NCBI GenBank assembly: GCA_014359885.1 | Contig: JACIYN010000031.1 | Location: forward strand, 1-44,980 | DNA: 44,980 nucleotides | Direction: 5' to 3' | Origin: Desulfacinum sp. | GTDB lineage: Bacteria > Desulfobacterota > Syntrophobacteria > Syntrophobacterales > DSM-9756 | Part shown: piece after piece, positions 37,647-44,980 of the stretch | Numbering within the stretch: position 1 is the first letter of the stretch | Layout: the number at the start of each line of letters is the position of its first letter | Made by a program: the position numbers and the translations under genes | The notes under the pieces: generated by a model | What the model was told of the DNA's origin: nothing | Seen by the model: only the letters and a program-made list of their open reading frames with translations | Databases searched by the model: none

Positions 37647-38076
37647 AGTGCTGATCCAGCGCATGTGTTCGGACATCCGCGCCAATGTGCAGCTGCTTCG
37701 GGATGCGGTCGATATCACCTGGGACGTCTATTGCCGGGACCCCCGCTCCCGCAGGTTTGTGGAAAGAACGCTTCACATTCTTGTGGAGGCTTGCATCGAT
37801 ATCGCCCACCACATCCTATCGGACGAGGGATTCGAGGAGCCGGGATCGTACAGCGAGGCCTTTCGGATCCTGGCCGACCATGGGATCCTGCCGCGGGATG
37901 AAGTGGCGGTCTACGAGCGAATGGCCCGCTTCCGGAACCTCCTTGTGCACTATTATGAAAAGGTGGACGATGCCGTGGTCTACGGGGTTTTCCGCAACCA
38001 CTTGGACGACTTCGAGCGCTACGTCACCCACATCCTTAGCTACGTGCAAAGCGGGCGATCCGGCCGACATGCGTAA
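37636..38076 (+). CDS. hepT: HEPN family toxin HepT
   Basis: All-helical HEPN ribonuclease-type protein of 146 residues. The active-site motif RNLLVHYY exactly fits RX4HXY, with Arg and His for RNA cleavage and the second Tyr as the AMP acceptor in known systems. The upstream helix HILVEACIDIAHHIL is also typical of the family. The start is a GTG at 37636, with GGAG ten bases upstream, inside the end of mntA; a later ATG at 37663 is less likely. Both motifs look intact, so the pair could be active. Confidence 0.86.
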   Translation: MVDEVLIQRMCSDIRANVQLLRDAVDITWDVYCRDPRSRRFVERTLHILVEACIDIAHHILSDEGFEEPGSYSEAFRILADHGILPRDEVAVYERMARFRNLLVHYYEKVDDAVVYGVFRNHLDDFERYVTHILSYVQSGRSGRHA

Positions 38077-38080
38077 AAAG

Positions 38081-38110
38081 TGTGGGGGCGAAAAATCTTT
38101 CACCCCTACA
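38081..38110. repeat. GTAG-type palindrome (REP-like), copy B
   Basis: TGTGGGGGCGAAA, loop AATC, then TTTCACCCCTACA: the same element as 42079-42106 with two changed bases. It begins 5 bp after the hepT stop. Confidence 0.6.
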
Positions 38111-38152
38111 CCTCGGGCCCGGTCGTGGAGAAGCCTTTCTGGGCGCCTGTTC

Positions 38153-38947
38153 TCAGCCGCGGGATCCCAGCCGAAGCCCCCCGTGGATGAAGTAGACGTC
38201 CCCCGCCAGCGCCTCGTTCCGATAGAGTTCGCCCACCAGCGAGGCCACCTCTTCCGGTTCGATCAGACGCCCGATGGGCACCTCGTTCAGGATCTTTTCC
38301 AAGGCCTTCTGGTTCATGCCCCGCACCATGGGGGTTCCCACGTAGCCGGGAGCCACGGCCACGCAGCGGATCCGGTCCGCGATGCCGCGCCGGAAGAACT
38401 CCGCCGTAATCACCTTGGGAAAGACGGACATGGCCGCCTTGGTTGACGAGTAGTTGATCTGGCCCGCCGTGCCCAGGGATCCGGTGGAAGAGACAAGGCA
38501 GATGAGGCCCCGGCAGCCGTGGTTGATCATGCGTTCGGCGCATTCGCGGACGGTGAGAAAGACTCCGGTGAGATTGATGTCCACCACCTTCCGGAACTGT
38601 TCCAGGCTCACCTTCCGGGTGACCCTGCCGGTCTCCCGGTCCGGGGCCAGCAGAAGCCCGTCGGCGATGATCCCGGCAAAGGGAGCCACCAGGTTGATGG
38701 CGCCGAAGGCTTCCATGGCCGTATCCGCCAGCCGGGCGTTGTCCTCTTCCGAGGTGACGTTGCAGACCACCGTGACCACCTCTCCGCCGGCATCCCGCAG
38801 CTCCCGCGCCGTCTTCTCCAGGGCGTCCTCGGCGATGTCCGCCAGCACCACCCTGCCGCCGTTTCCGATCCAGTATTGGGCCAGGGCCTTGCCGATGCCG
38901 CCGCTTCCTCCCGTGATCACAGCCACCGCATTCGCGATTTCCAACAT
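38153..38947 (-). CDS. Short-chain dehydrogenase/reductase
   Basis: Classical SDR of 264 residues. The cofactor motif TGGSGGIGKALA is at residues 12-23, an Asp after beta-2 (VVLADIAED) predicts NAD(H) preference, and the catalytic Ser and YxxxK appear in VSSTGSLG and NYSSTKAAM. The C-terminal PGYVGTPM loop and VASLVGEL region are normal. A cluster of acidic residues in the 100-110 region (LLAPDRETGRV) makes an insertion before the NxxG helix, perhaps part of the substrate pocket. It is upstream of nothing obvious on the minus strand, and the lutBA gene reads toward it. Substrate unknown. Confidence 0.88.
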   Translation of the reverse strand: MLEIANAVAVITGGSGGIGKALAQYWIGNGGRVVLADIAEDALEKTARELRDAGGEVVTVVCNVTSEEDNARLADTAMEAFGAINLVAPFAGIIADGLLLAPDRETGRVTRKVSLEQFRKVVDINLTGVFLTVRECAERMINHGCRGLICLVSSTGSLGTAGQINYSSTKAAMSVFPKVITAEFFRRGIADRIRCVAVAPGYVGTPMVRGMNQKALEKILNEVPIGRLIEPEEVASLVGELYRNEALAGDVYFIHGGLRLGSRG

Positions 38948-38975
38948 GAACGTCCGTCTCCTCTCTCGCTTTTCC

Positions 38976-39046
38976 TGTCCCCCCTACCCCCTACCCCCTA
39001 TCCCTTACCCCTCTAATCCTTATCCCTCTAATCCTTCAATCCTTAT
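38976..39046. repeat. Low-complexity repeat at lutBA stop codon
   Basis: Plus-strand CCCCCTA and AATCCTT units; on the minus strand G-rich and A-rich, in the sense direction of lutBA. It encodes the last residues of that protein (YKD) and fills the gap to the SDR gene. Confidence 0.8.
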
Positions 39047-41198
39047 ACGCTTCCGCCACCGCTTCCCCCATGTGGCAGACCCGCACGCGGCCGCCCCGCT
39101 TGTCCATGCCGCCGCGAAGCTGCAGGACGCAGCCCGGGCAGTCGGTGACGAGAAGGTCCGCCCCCGAGGCTTCCACGTGGTCCAGCTTGCGCTTGAGAAG
39201 TTCGGCGGAGATTTCCGGGAATTCCAGGGAGTACGATCCGCCGAACCCGCAGCACACGTCCTCGTCCGGGGAGGGAACGTATTGGAGCCCGGCGATCTCC
39301 AGGAGCTTTCTGGGCTCTTCCACCACCTTGAGGCCCCGGCACAGGTGGCAGGGGGCATGGTAGGCCGCCTTGGCGCCGGTCCCGCGGAAGTCTTCGGCCC
39401 GGACCTTCAGAACGTGCACGAGGAAGGAACTGAGGTCGATCACCTTCCCGGTGAAGGATTTCAGGCGTTCCTTCCATGCCGGGGCGTCCCCCAGGAGCTT
39501 GGGGTAGTTTTCCTTGAGATGGGATCCGCAGGAGGCGCACAGGGTGAGGATCCAGTCGGCGCCGGAATCCTCGAAGGCCCGGATGTTCTGGACGGCCACG
39601 TCCCGGGCGGTCTCCTTTTCGGCGGCCATGAGGGCCGGAAGGCCGCAGCAGGTCTGGTCCAAGGGGTAGTCCACGGCCACCCGTTCTTTTTTCAGGATCG
39701 GCAGGACGGCTTCCGCCTGCTCGGGATAGACGAAATCCACCAGGCAGCCGCCGAAAAGGGCCACCCGCATCCGGGGCGCCTTCACGTCCGGGCGGACCCG
39801 GTCCCAGCGGTCCCGAAGGGGACGGGGACTCACCACGGGGAGGCTCCGGAACCCGTGGGCCTTGTCAAAAAAGAGCGGCAGGTGCCGCAGCATGGTCTCC
39901 CCGCCCGCCAGGGGCTTTTGGGCCAGGTAGGCCTTCCGGAGCAGGAAGTGGAAGAGCTTGCGGTCCTTGAGGACGGGCCTGAGGAGCACGTTCTTCAGGG
40001 GGCGCCGGCCTTCCCGATCCAGCACGTGGCGGGTGGCGTTCTTGATGAGATGCGGCAGGTCGATGCCCGCCGGGCAGACCGCCTTGCAGGCCTGGCAGTT
40101 GAGGCAGTTCAGGACCAGGGCCCGGGCGTTTTCCACGCCGTGGTAGAAGGCGGTGAGAATGAGCCCGATGGCGCCGATGTACACGTGGCCGTAGTTGTGG
40201 CCGCCCACCAGCCGGTAGATGGGGCACACATTGGCGCAGGCGCCGCAGCGGACGCACCGAAGGGCCTGGGAAAAGAGCGGGTTCTTCGCCAGGGCGCGCC
40301 GGCCGTTGTCCAGAAAGACGATGTGCAGTTCCTTCCGGCCCGAAGGGGCTGCGGCGCACTCCACGGCTCCCGTGATCCAGGTGACGTAGGTGGAGATGGC
40401 CTGCCCCGTGGCGTTTCGCGGAAGAGCCTTCAGGATGGTGAGAGCCGTCTCCAGATCGGGCACCAGCTTGTCCAGGCCCACCAGGGCCACGTGGATCCGC
40501 GGGAGCGTGGTCACCAGCCGGGCGTTTCCCTCGTTGGTCACCAGCCCCAGGGTGCCCGAATCGGCGATGGCGAAGTTGGCCCCGGAAACGCCCATGTCCG
40601 CTTCCAGGTAGGCCCGGCGGAGGGTGCGCCGGGCCACCTTCACCATCTTTTCGATGTCGTCGGGCTCCATGGGCTCTTCCGTCACCCGGGTGAAGAGCTC
40701 GGCCACCTGGTGGCGGGAAAGGTGGATGGCGGGCATGACCATGTGGGACGGGCCTTCGCGCCGGAGCTGAATGATCCACTCGCCCAGGTCCGTTTCGGTC
40801 ACCTGGAGCCCCTCCCGTTCCAGATGGTCGTTCAGGAAGGTCTCTTCGGCCGTCATGGACTTGGACTTGATGACCTTTCGAACGTCCCCTTCCCGGGCGA
40901 TGCGGGCGATGATCTCGTTGGCTTCCTGCGCCGTGGCGGCTTCATGGATCACGGCGCCCGCGGATTCCGCGTTCCTCTTGAATTCCGCCAGAAGCTCGTC
41001 CAGCCGGGGAAGGGCGGAATCCTTTCGGGAGGCGATGTCGGCGATGAGTCCTTCCAGGTCCATGCCTTCGAAGGCCTTGGCGCGGGATTCCCGATAGGCC
41101 GCCGCGAAATTGTCCAGGGTCTGTCGGAGGAAGGTGTTCTGCAGGGCTTCCCGCAGTTCCTTCCGGTAGGTCTTCACGTCGCCGGGAGTTCGAATCAT
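39036..41198 (-). CDS. LutB-LutA fusion: LUD/ferredoxin protein with CCG domains
   Basis: A 720-residue iron-sulfur protein for lactate oxidation. The N-terminal LUD domain (about 1-300; VIKSKSMTAEETFLN, ADSGTLGLVTNEGNARL) is followed by two [4Fe-4S] motifs (CVRCGACANVCPIYR and CLNCQACKAVCPAGID). The C-terminal 280 residues are LutA/GlpC-like, with two Cys-rich CCG modules (TCCGLPALMAAE with TLCASCGSH, and VCCGFGGSYSLEF with TDCPGCVLQ). In Bacillus these are separate LutB and LutA subunits. It overlaps lutC as ATGA. The C-terminus is repeat-encoded. A membrane or electron-transfer-flavoprotein acceptor is expected but is not in the window. Confidence 0.9.
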   Translation of the reverse strand: MIRTPGDVKTYRKELREALQNTFLRQTLDNFAAAYRESRAKAFEGMDLEGLIADIASRKDSALPRLDELLAEFKRNAESAGAVIHEAATAQEANEIIARIAREGDVRKVIKSKSMTAEETFLNDHLEREGLQVTETDLGEWIIQLRREGPSHMVMPAIHLSRHQVAELFTRVTEEPMEPDDIEKMVKVARRTLRRAYLEADMGVSGANFAIADSGTLGLVTNEGNARLVTTLPRIHVALVGLDKLVPDLETALTILKALPRNATGQAISTYVTWITGAVECAAAPSGRKELHIVFLDNGRRALAKNPLFSQALRCVRCGACANVCPIYRLVGGHNYGHVYIGAIGLILTAFYHGVENARALVLNCLNCQACKAVCPAGIDLPHLIKNATRHVLDREGRRPLKNVLLRPVLKDRKLFHFLLRKAYLAQKPLAGGETMLRHLPLFFDKAHGFRSLPVVSPRPLRDRWDRVRPDVKAPRMRVALFGGCLVDFVYPEQAEAVLPILKKERVAVDYPLDQTCCGLPALMAAEKETARDVAVQNIRAFEDSGADWILTLCASCGSHLKENYPKLLGDAPAWKERLKSFTGKVIDLSSFLVHVLKVRAEDFRGTGAKAAYHAPCHLCRGLKVVEEPRKLLEIAGLQYVPSPDEDVCCGFGGSYSLEFPEISAELLKRKLDHVEASGADLLVTDCPGCVLQLRGGMDKRGGRVRVCHMGEAVAEAYKD

Positions 41199-41752
41199 GA
41201 CGCATCCTCCTCCAGGATGAGGACGTGCAGTTCCTGGGGACCGTGGACCCCGATGGTGAGTACCCGCTCGATGTCGGCCGTGCGGCTGGCTCCGGAGATG
41301 AAGGCCACGTAGCGGGGTCCGTTCTTTTGGAGCGTGGCGATTTCTCCCTTGAGTTCCAGCGAGTCCGCGCGGATGCGGCTTGCGGGAAGAACGGCCACGT
41401 GCACCTCGGAGAGCATGGTGGCGATGCGAAGGTCTTCGGAGGTGGAATCCAGCACCAAAGTGCCCGTTTCGGCGATGGCCCAGTCGGCCGGGGTGAGTCC
41501 CGTATGGATGCCTTCCAGGTGGTTTCGAAGGGGCGGATCCAGGATCCGCACCGTGCCGGATGCCGTCGCTTCCTCCAGGGACCTGGACGCCTCCGGAGGG
41601 AGGTTCATGGGGGCCAGGGTTCGGCCGCCCCGCTCGGTCGTCAGGTCCACGGCGTAACGAACCGCTTCCCGCCAGTGGGACACCCGGCGCACCACGGTTT
41701 GAACGGCCTGGGCCTTTTCCTCGAACTGCCGAAGAAGCTCTGTGGGATGCAT
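41195..41752 (-). CDS. lutC: LutC-like LUD domain protein
   Basis: Third component of the LutABC lactate-utilisation system, 185 residues. The LUD domain is seen in GLTPADWAIAETGTLVLDST and HVAVLPASRIRADSL, ending in the family FISGASRTADIERVLTIGVHGPQELHVL. I start at ATG 41752 (MHPTELLRQFEEK), with AGGA nine bases upstream; the frame extends 26 codons further but that leader lacks family sequence. The stop overlaps the lutBA start (ATGA), so the two are co-translated. Its gene is divided from the TRAP genes by the repeat-bearing gap 41831-42168. Confidence 0.87.
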   Translation of the reverse strand: MHPTELLRQFEEKAQAVQTVVRRVSHWREAVRYAVDLTTERGGRTLAPMNLPPEASRSLEEATASGTVRILDPPLRNHLEGIHTGLTPADWAIAETGTLVLDSTSEDLRIATMLSEVHVAVLPASRIRADSLELKGEIATLQKNGPRYVAFISGASRTADIERVLTIGVHGPQELHVLILEEDAS

Positions 41753-42011
41753 GGCTTCGTCCTGGGTGAGGGCTTCAAGGGATGGAAAGACACTGAAATT
41801 CCGAATGCCTGAACGGAAAGCGATATTCACCTTCCCGTTTAACAGTCATGACTCCCCTCGCGGCCCCCGCATGGATGAAAGAGCGGGCCGGAGCAAGGGC
41901 ATTTGTCGGAACGCCGCAATATGCCATTCTCTAGGGGTCACTGCGCGCCCCTTGCATGGCCGGGCACCCGCATTGCGGCCTTCGCAGTTCCTACAACCAA
42001 AAAGATTTGCG

Positions 42012-42158
42012 TCTATTGGCGTTCATTCGCGGTTCTCTTTCACATTACCCGATGGAGCTCGTGGATGGCGCGGGGGCTGTAGGGGCGAAACATCTTTCGC
42101 CCCTACGGAGCGCCCGCGGCCAAAGCCTATTTACATCTATTTGCGTTCATTCGCGGTT
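42012..42158. repeat. Direct repeats around a palindrome
   Basis: A 23-bp sequence beginning TCTATT and ending TTCATTCGCGGTT occurs at 42012-42034 and 42136-42158 with one mismatch. The perfect palindrome 42079-42106 lies between the copies. No gene is evident in this gap. Confidence 0.75.
42079..42106. repeat. GTAG-type perfect palindrome (REP-like), copy C
   Basis: GTAGGGGCGAAA, loop CATC, then TTTCGCCCCTAC: 12-bp perfect arms with GTAG at the foot, as in REP elements mobilised by RAYT transposases. Confidence 0.7.
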
Positions 42159-42168
42159 TGCTTCCACC

Positions 42169-43512
42169 TCAGCTCCCGAAGAAGAGGGACGGCAGCCACG
42201 TGATGGTCTGCGGAAAGAGCGCCATGAGGGTGAGCCCGATGAGCTGCAGCAGCACGAACGGGACGATGCCCCGGTAGATGACCATCATATCGTAGCCCTT
42301 CGGGGCCACGCCGGCAAAGTAGAAGAGGGCGTAGCCGAAGGGCGGCGTGAGGAACGAGGTCTGCAGATTCACGCACATGAGCATGGAAAACCACAGCGGA
42401 TCCACGTCCAGTTCCAGAACGATGGGCATAAAGATGGGCACGGTGACGAGCAGGATGGCGGCCCAGTCCACGAACATGCCCATGATGAAGACGATGAGCA
42501 TCATGATGGCGATGACGGCCCAGGTGGAGAGGCCCGACCCGATGAGAAGATCGGCCACCACGTCGCCGCCGCCCATGCTAAGAAAGACGCTGCTGAAAAA
42601 TTTTCCGCCGATGAAGAGCATCATGACCATGGCGGTGGTCCGCAGGGTGGCGTAGCTGGCTTCCTTCAGGACCTGCCAGGTGAGCTGGCGGTTGGCCAGG
42701 GCCAGGATGAAGGCCCCCAGCGCGCCCAAGCCCGCCGCTTCCGTGGGCGTGGCCACGCCGCCCAGGATGGTTCCCATGACCATGAAGATGAGGGCCAGGG
42801 GGGGGACCAGGGATTTCAGAGTCATGGCCCACTTCTGGGCCGCGGTCCACTTGCGGGCTTCTTCCTTGCTGATGGGAGGCCCGGCCTTGGGATTGATGGT
42901 GCAGCGGACGAGGATGTAGAGAAAGTAAAGGCCGGAAAGGATCAGGCCCGGAATGACGGCGCCGGCGAAGAGGTTCCCCACCGACGTTTCCTTGAGGCCC
43001 GTGAGACCGCCGTAGACCACCATCATGATGCTGGGGGGAATGAGGATCCCCAGGGTGCCGGCGGCGCAGATGATGCCGCTGGTCAATCCCTTATCATAAC
43101 CCTTGTCCAGGAGGGCCGGGGTGGCCAGAAGGCCCATGGCCACCACGGAGGCGCCGATGATGCCCGTGGTGGCGGCAAAGACGGTACACACCACCACCAC
43201 CGCCAGGCCCAGGCCGCCCTTCAGGCTTCCCAGCACGATGTAGAGGGATTCGAAGAGCTTTTCCGCCACCTTGGAACGGTCCAGGAGCTGGGCCATGAAG
43301 ATGAAAAGCGGGATGGCCACCAGCACGTAGTTGTCCATGACGCCCCAGCAGTTGTTGGCGAACATGTTGAACAGCATGGGGACGTTGAAGCCGTTGTCGA
43401 TCAGGCCGAAGAGGGTGGCCACGCCGGCCAGGGTGTAGGCCAGGGGATGTCCAAGGGCCACGGCCACGATCAGGGTGCCGAACATGGCCACGGTGAGGAA
43501 TTCGGGACTCAT
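42169..43512 (-). CDS. dctM: TRAP transporter large permease, DctM family
   Basis: Large inner-membrane subunit of a TRAP uptake system, 447 residues with about 12 hydrophobic segments (for example VAMFGTLIVAVALGHPLAYT and LGLAVVVVCTVFAATTGIIG). Family features include FAATTGIIGASVVAMGLL and GILIPPSIMMVVYGGLT. It uses a sodium or proton gradient to move the substrate delivered by DctP. ATG 43512 has GAGGTG seven bases upstream. It is 20 bp after dctQ, as in normal DctPQM operons. Confidence 0.94.
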   Translation of the reverse strand: MSPEFLTVAMFGTLIVAVALGHPLAYTLAGVATLFGLIDNGFNVPMLFNMFANNCWGVMDNYVLVAIPLFIFMAQLLDRSKVAEKLFESLYIVLGSLKGGLGLAVVVVCTVFAATTGIIGASVVAMGLLATPALLDKGYDKGLTSGIICAAGTLGILIPPSIMMVVYGGLTGLKETSVGNLFAGAVIPGLILSGLYFLYILVRCTINPKAGPPISKEEARKWTAAQKWAMTLKSLVPPLALIFMVMGTILGGVATPTEAAGLGALGAFILALANRQLTWQVLKEASYATLRTTAMVMMLFIGGKFFSSVFLSMGGGDVVADLLIGSGLSTWAVIAIMMLIVFIMGMFVDWAAILLVTVPIFMPIVLELDVDPLWFSMLMCVNLQTSFLTPPFGYALFYFAGVAPKGYDMMVIYRGIVPFVLLQLIGLTLMALFPQTITWLPSLFFGS

Positions 43513-43532
43513 GGGGCTTCACCTCGAAAGTC

Positions 43533-44033
43533 TTAATCCATGGATTGGAGGGATCGGATGTCGTGGACCAGTTTGGAGATTCCCTGCAAAAGCAGGAAAA
43601 GGAAGCTCACGGCCATGATGATCTTGATGGGCCAGATGGGCGGGGCCCAACTGGTGGGATTCTTTTCCATCTGCAACGTGGAATCCCACGCGAAACGGCC
43701 GGTCCAATAAGTGAGAAGGGTCATGACGGGAAGAAAGATGACGCAGTTGGTGACGATGGCAAGGATCGCGGCCGTTTTCTTCTTGATGCGGGCCGTGACG
43801 ATGTCCACCTTCACGTGTCCGTTGTGCAGTTCCGTGTAGGCCAGGCCCAGCATGTAGTGAATGCCGTAAAGAAAGGTGGTGGCTTCGAAGCCCCAGGTGG
43901 TGGGGGCGTTGAAGAGGTAGCGCATGAAGACTTCGTAGATGACCACGAGGCACAGGGGCAGGATGAGCAGGGCGCAGAGCCGCCCCTGGCGGTCGATGAA
44001 GCCGTCGATCAGCGATGTCAGACTGTTGGCCAT
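43533..44033 (-). CDS. dctQ: TRAP transporter small permease, DctQ family
   Basis: Small membrane subunit of 166 residues with four hydrophobic helices (LCALLILPLCLVVIYEVFMR, FLYGIHYMLGLAY, ILAIVTNCVIFLPVMTLLTY, IKIIMAVSFLFLLLQGI). The motif FMRYLFNAPTTWGFEATTF is typical of DctQ. I start at ATG 44033 with GGGAG eight bases upstream rather than at the longer frame to 44060. It lies between dctP and dctM on the minus strand. Confidence 0.92.
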   Translation of the reverse strand: MANSLTSLIDGFIDRQGRLCALLILPLCLVVIYEVFMRYLFNAPTTWGFEATTFLYGIHYMLGLAYTELHNGHVKVDIVTARIKKKTAAILAIVTNCVIFLPVMTLLTYWTGRFAWDSTLQMEKNPTSWAPPIWPIKIIMAVSFLFLLLQGISKLVHDIRSLQSMD

Positions 44034-44138
44034 GGTGGTGTCTCCCGAAACGGGGTGCACGGGCCGGCGGCTCGATGCACCGGGCCCCGGCCGAAGCCGG
44101 GGCGCCTTGGGTCCTGATGTTTCGTCTCCAGGTTTTTT

Positions 44139-44980
44139 TTATTCCGTGATTCTTCCGGAGATGTAAGTCTCGTAGGGCCACGGGGTCACGCCGCTTCGGG
44201 CATCACGCCACACGGCGTATTCCTCGATGAAGGCTTCCTGGGAATCCAGCACCTTCTTCACGTCCGGATACTTTTCCTTGAGCGAATCCAGGTACTGCTT
44301 GGTGGTCTTGCGGAACTCGATGAGCGTTTCCGTATCCATCCTTACCAGTTCGATCTTCTTCTTGAAGAGCTCGATGGCCTTGGCGTTCAGGGCGTTGATC
44401 CAGTTGTAGCTCCACAGTTGGGTTTCCTTGGCGGCGATCCGGACGATCCACTTGAGGTCTTCCGGGAGCTCGTCCCAGGCCTTCTTGTTGAAGAAGATGG
44501 CGCACTGGCAGGCGGGCTGGTGCACGCCGGGCTGGATGGAGTACTTGGTCACTTCGTCGAAGCCCATGGGGTAGTTGATGGCGGGGGAAGAGAATTCCGC
44601 CGCGTCGATCACGCCGCGCTCCAGGGCCAGATAGACTTCACCGCCGGGCAGGGGGCTCACGGAAGCGCCCAGCATGTTCATGATGTCCATGTACCAACCG
44701 GGGGTGCGCACGCGAAGGCCCTTGAAGTCCTCCATCTTGGTGGCGCGCTTGTTGGAAAAAAGGCCCATTTCCTGGCCCACCTGGCCGCAGGGAAGGGCAT
44801 GGAGGCCGAACTGGCCGTAGAGTTCCTGCATCATCTCCAGGCCGCCCTTTTCGTAGAGCCAGATGTTGTAGCCTTCCGCGTCCAGGCCGAAGGGGACGGA
44901 GGCGAAGGCCACGAAGGCTTCGTTCTTGCCCTTCCAGTAGCCGGGCCAGTCGTGGCCCACTTCCGCCGTTCCCTGGGCCA
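44139..44980 (-). CDS. dctP: TRAP transporter substrate-binding protein, DctP family; N-terminus cut by window edge
   Basis: Periplasmic solute receptor, C-terminal 280 residues visible. Recognisable family parts are GTAEVGHDWPGYWKGKN at the cut end, FKGLRVRTPGWYMDIMNMLG (the conserved Arg that contacts the carboxylate is in this region), ALERGVIDAAEFSSPAIN and FFNKKAWDELPEDLKWIV. The frame is open to position 44980, so the signal peptide and about 80 residues lie outside the window. Acid substrates are usual; neighbouring lut genes make lactate or a similar hydroxy acid plausible, but aromatic or mannitol/chloroaromatic-type substrates are also known for related receptors. Confidence 0.92.
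   Translation of the reverse strand, partial: AQGTAEVGHDWPGYWKGKNEAFVAFASVPFGLDAEGYNIWLYEKGGLEMMQELYGQFGLHALPCGQVGQEMGLFSNKRATKMEDFKGLRVRTPGWYMDIMNMLGASVSPLPGGEVYLALERGVIDAAEFSSPAINYPMGFDEVTKYSIQPGVHQPACQCAIFFNKKAWDELPEDLKWIVRIAAKETQLWSYNWINALNAKAIELFKKKIELVRMDTETLIEFRKTTKQYLDSLKEKYPDVKKVLDSQEAFIEEYAVWRDARSGVTPWPYETYISGRITE

Noticed and set aside
38454..41312. A 952-codon plus-strand frame opposite the SDR gene and lutBA
   Set aside because: The minus-strand genes carry complete catalytic and cluster motifs; the plus frame has none and crosses the repeat region.

Overview
This is a high-GC (roughly mid-60s percent by eye) bacterial chromosomal window. The gene set includes a Ni-CO dehydrogenase next to a cysteine formate dehydrogenase and several polyferredoxins, a fused Lut-type lactate-oxidation protein, a TRAP transporter, LarC, a propionate-type CoA-transferase and a c-di-GMP signalling block. 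That combination suggests an anaerobe of the Desulfobacterota, perhaps a Syntrophobacteria-like lineage. This assignment is inference; there is no rRNA in the window. I see no prophage, insertion sequence or CRISPR array.

Layout. 1-9154 (minus): a housekeeping block read lon-larC-cinA-thpR-recA-alaS, with alaS running off the left edge. 9182-9520: divergent promoters, two tRNA-Ser genes and a terminator. 9544-13603 (plus): a CDP-alcohol phosphatidyltransferase, then three overlapping genes (NadM-like nucleotidyltransferase, TPP enzyme, homoserine dehydrogenase-like protein) that look like one undescribed metabolic operon. 13573-14590: a small minus-strand hypothetical gene and a zinc-ribbon PilZ protein with a hairpin-rich leader. 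14591-15040: non-coding, with a perfect 57-nt three-way-junction fold. 15041-20933 (plus): cooS, a CooF-like ferredoxin, a formate dehydrogenase and two more ferredoxins, a candidate CO/formate interconversion module. 21210-29571 (plus): TonB-dependent receptor, YfiR-like protein, hybrid histidine kinase with a YfiN-like sensor region, and a REC-PAS-GAF-GGDEF-EAL protein whose frame breaks in a G9 tract inside the GGDEF motif. 29558-30187: G-rich minisatellites enclosing a four-helix-bundle (IVP/S23) gene. 30172-32225 (minus): QseG-like lipoprotein and QseE/GlrK-like kinase. 32669-35106 (plus): panE, panB and a nitroreductase. 35137-38076 (plus): CoA-transferase and a MntA-HepT toxin-antitoxin pair. 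38153-44980 (minus): an SDR dehydrogenase, a LutBA fusion, LutC and a DctPQM TRAP transporter that runs off the right edge.

How the parts fit. The cooS-fdh block could move electrons from CO oxidation to CO2 reduction, or the reverse, through polyferredoxins. The TonB/YfiR/kinase/GGDEF-EAL block looks like an envelope-to-c-di-GMP signalling chain, and the PilZ protein is a possible effector. LutBA/LutC beside the TRAP transporter suggests uptake and oxidation of a hydroxy acid such as lactate. A recurrent theme is low-complexity, purine-rich tandem repeats lying at or just after stop codons on the sense strand (larC, CDP-alcohol transferase, cooS, CooF-like ferredoxin, EAL gene, QseG-like gene, lutBA). 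GTAG-headed palindromes of REP type are also scattered through the intergenic spaces.
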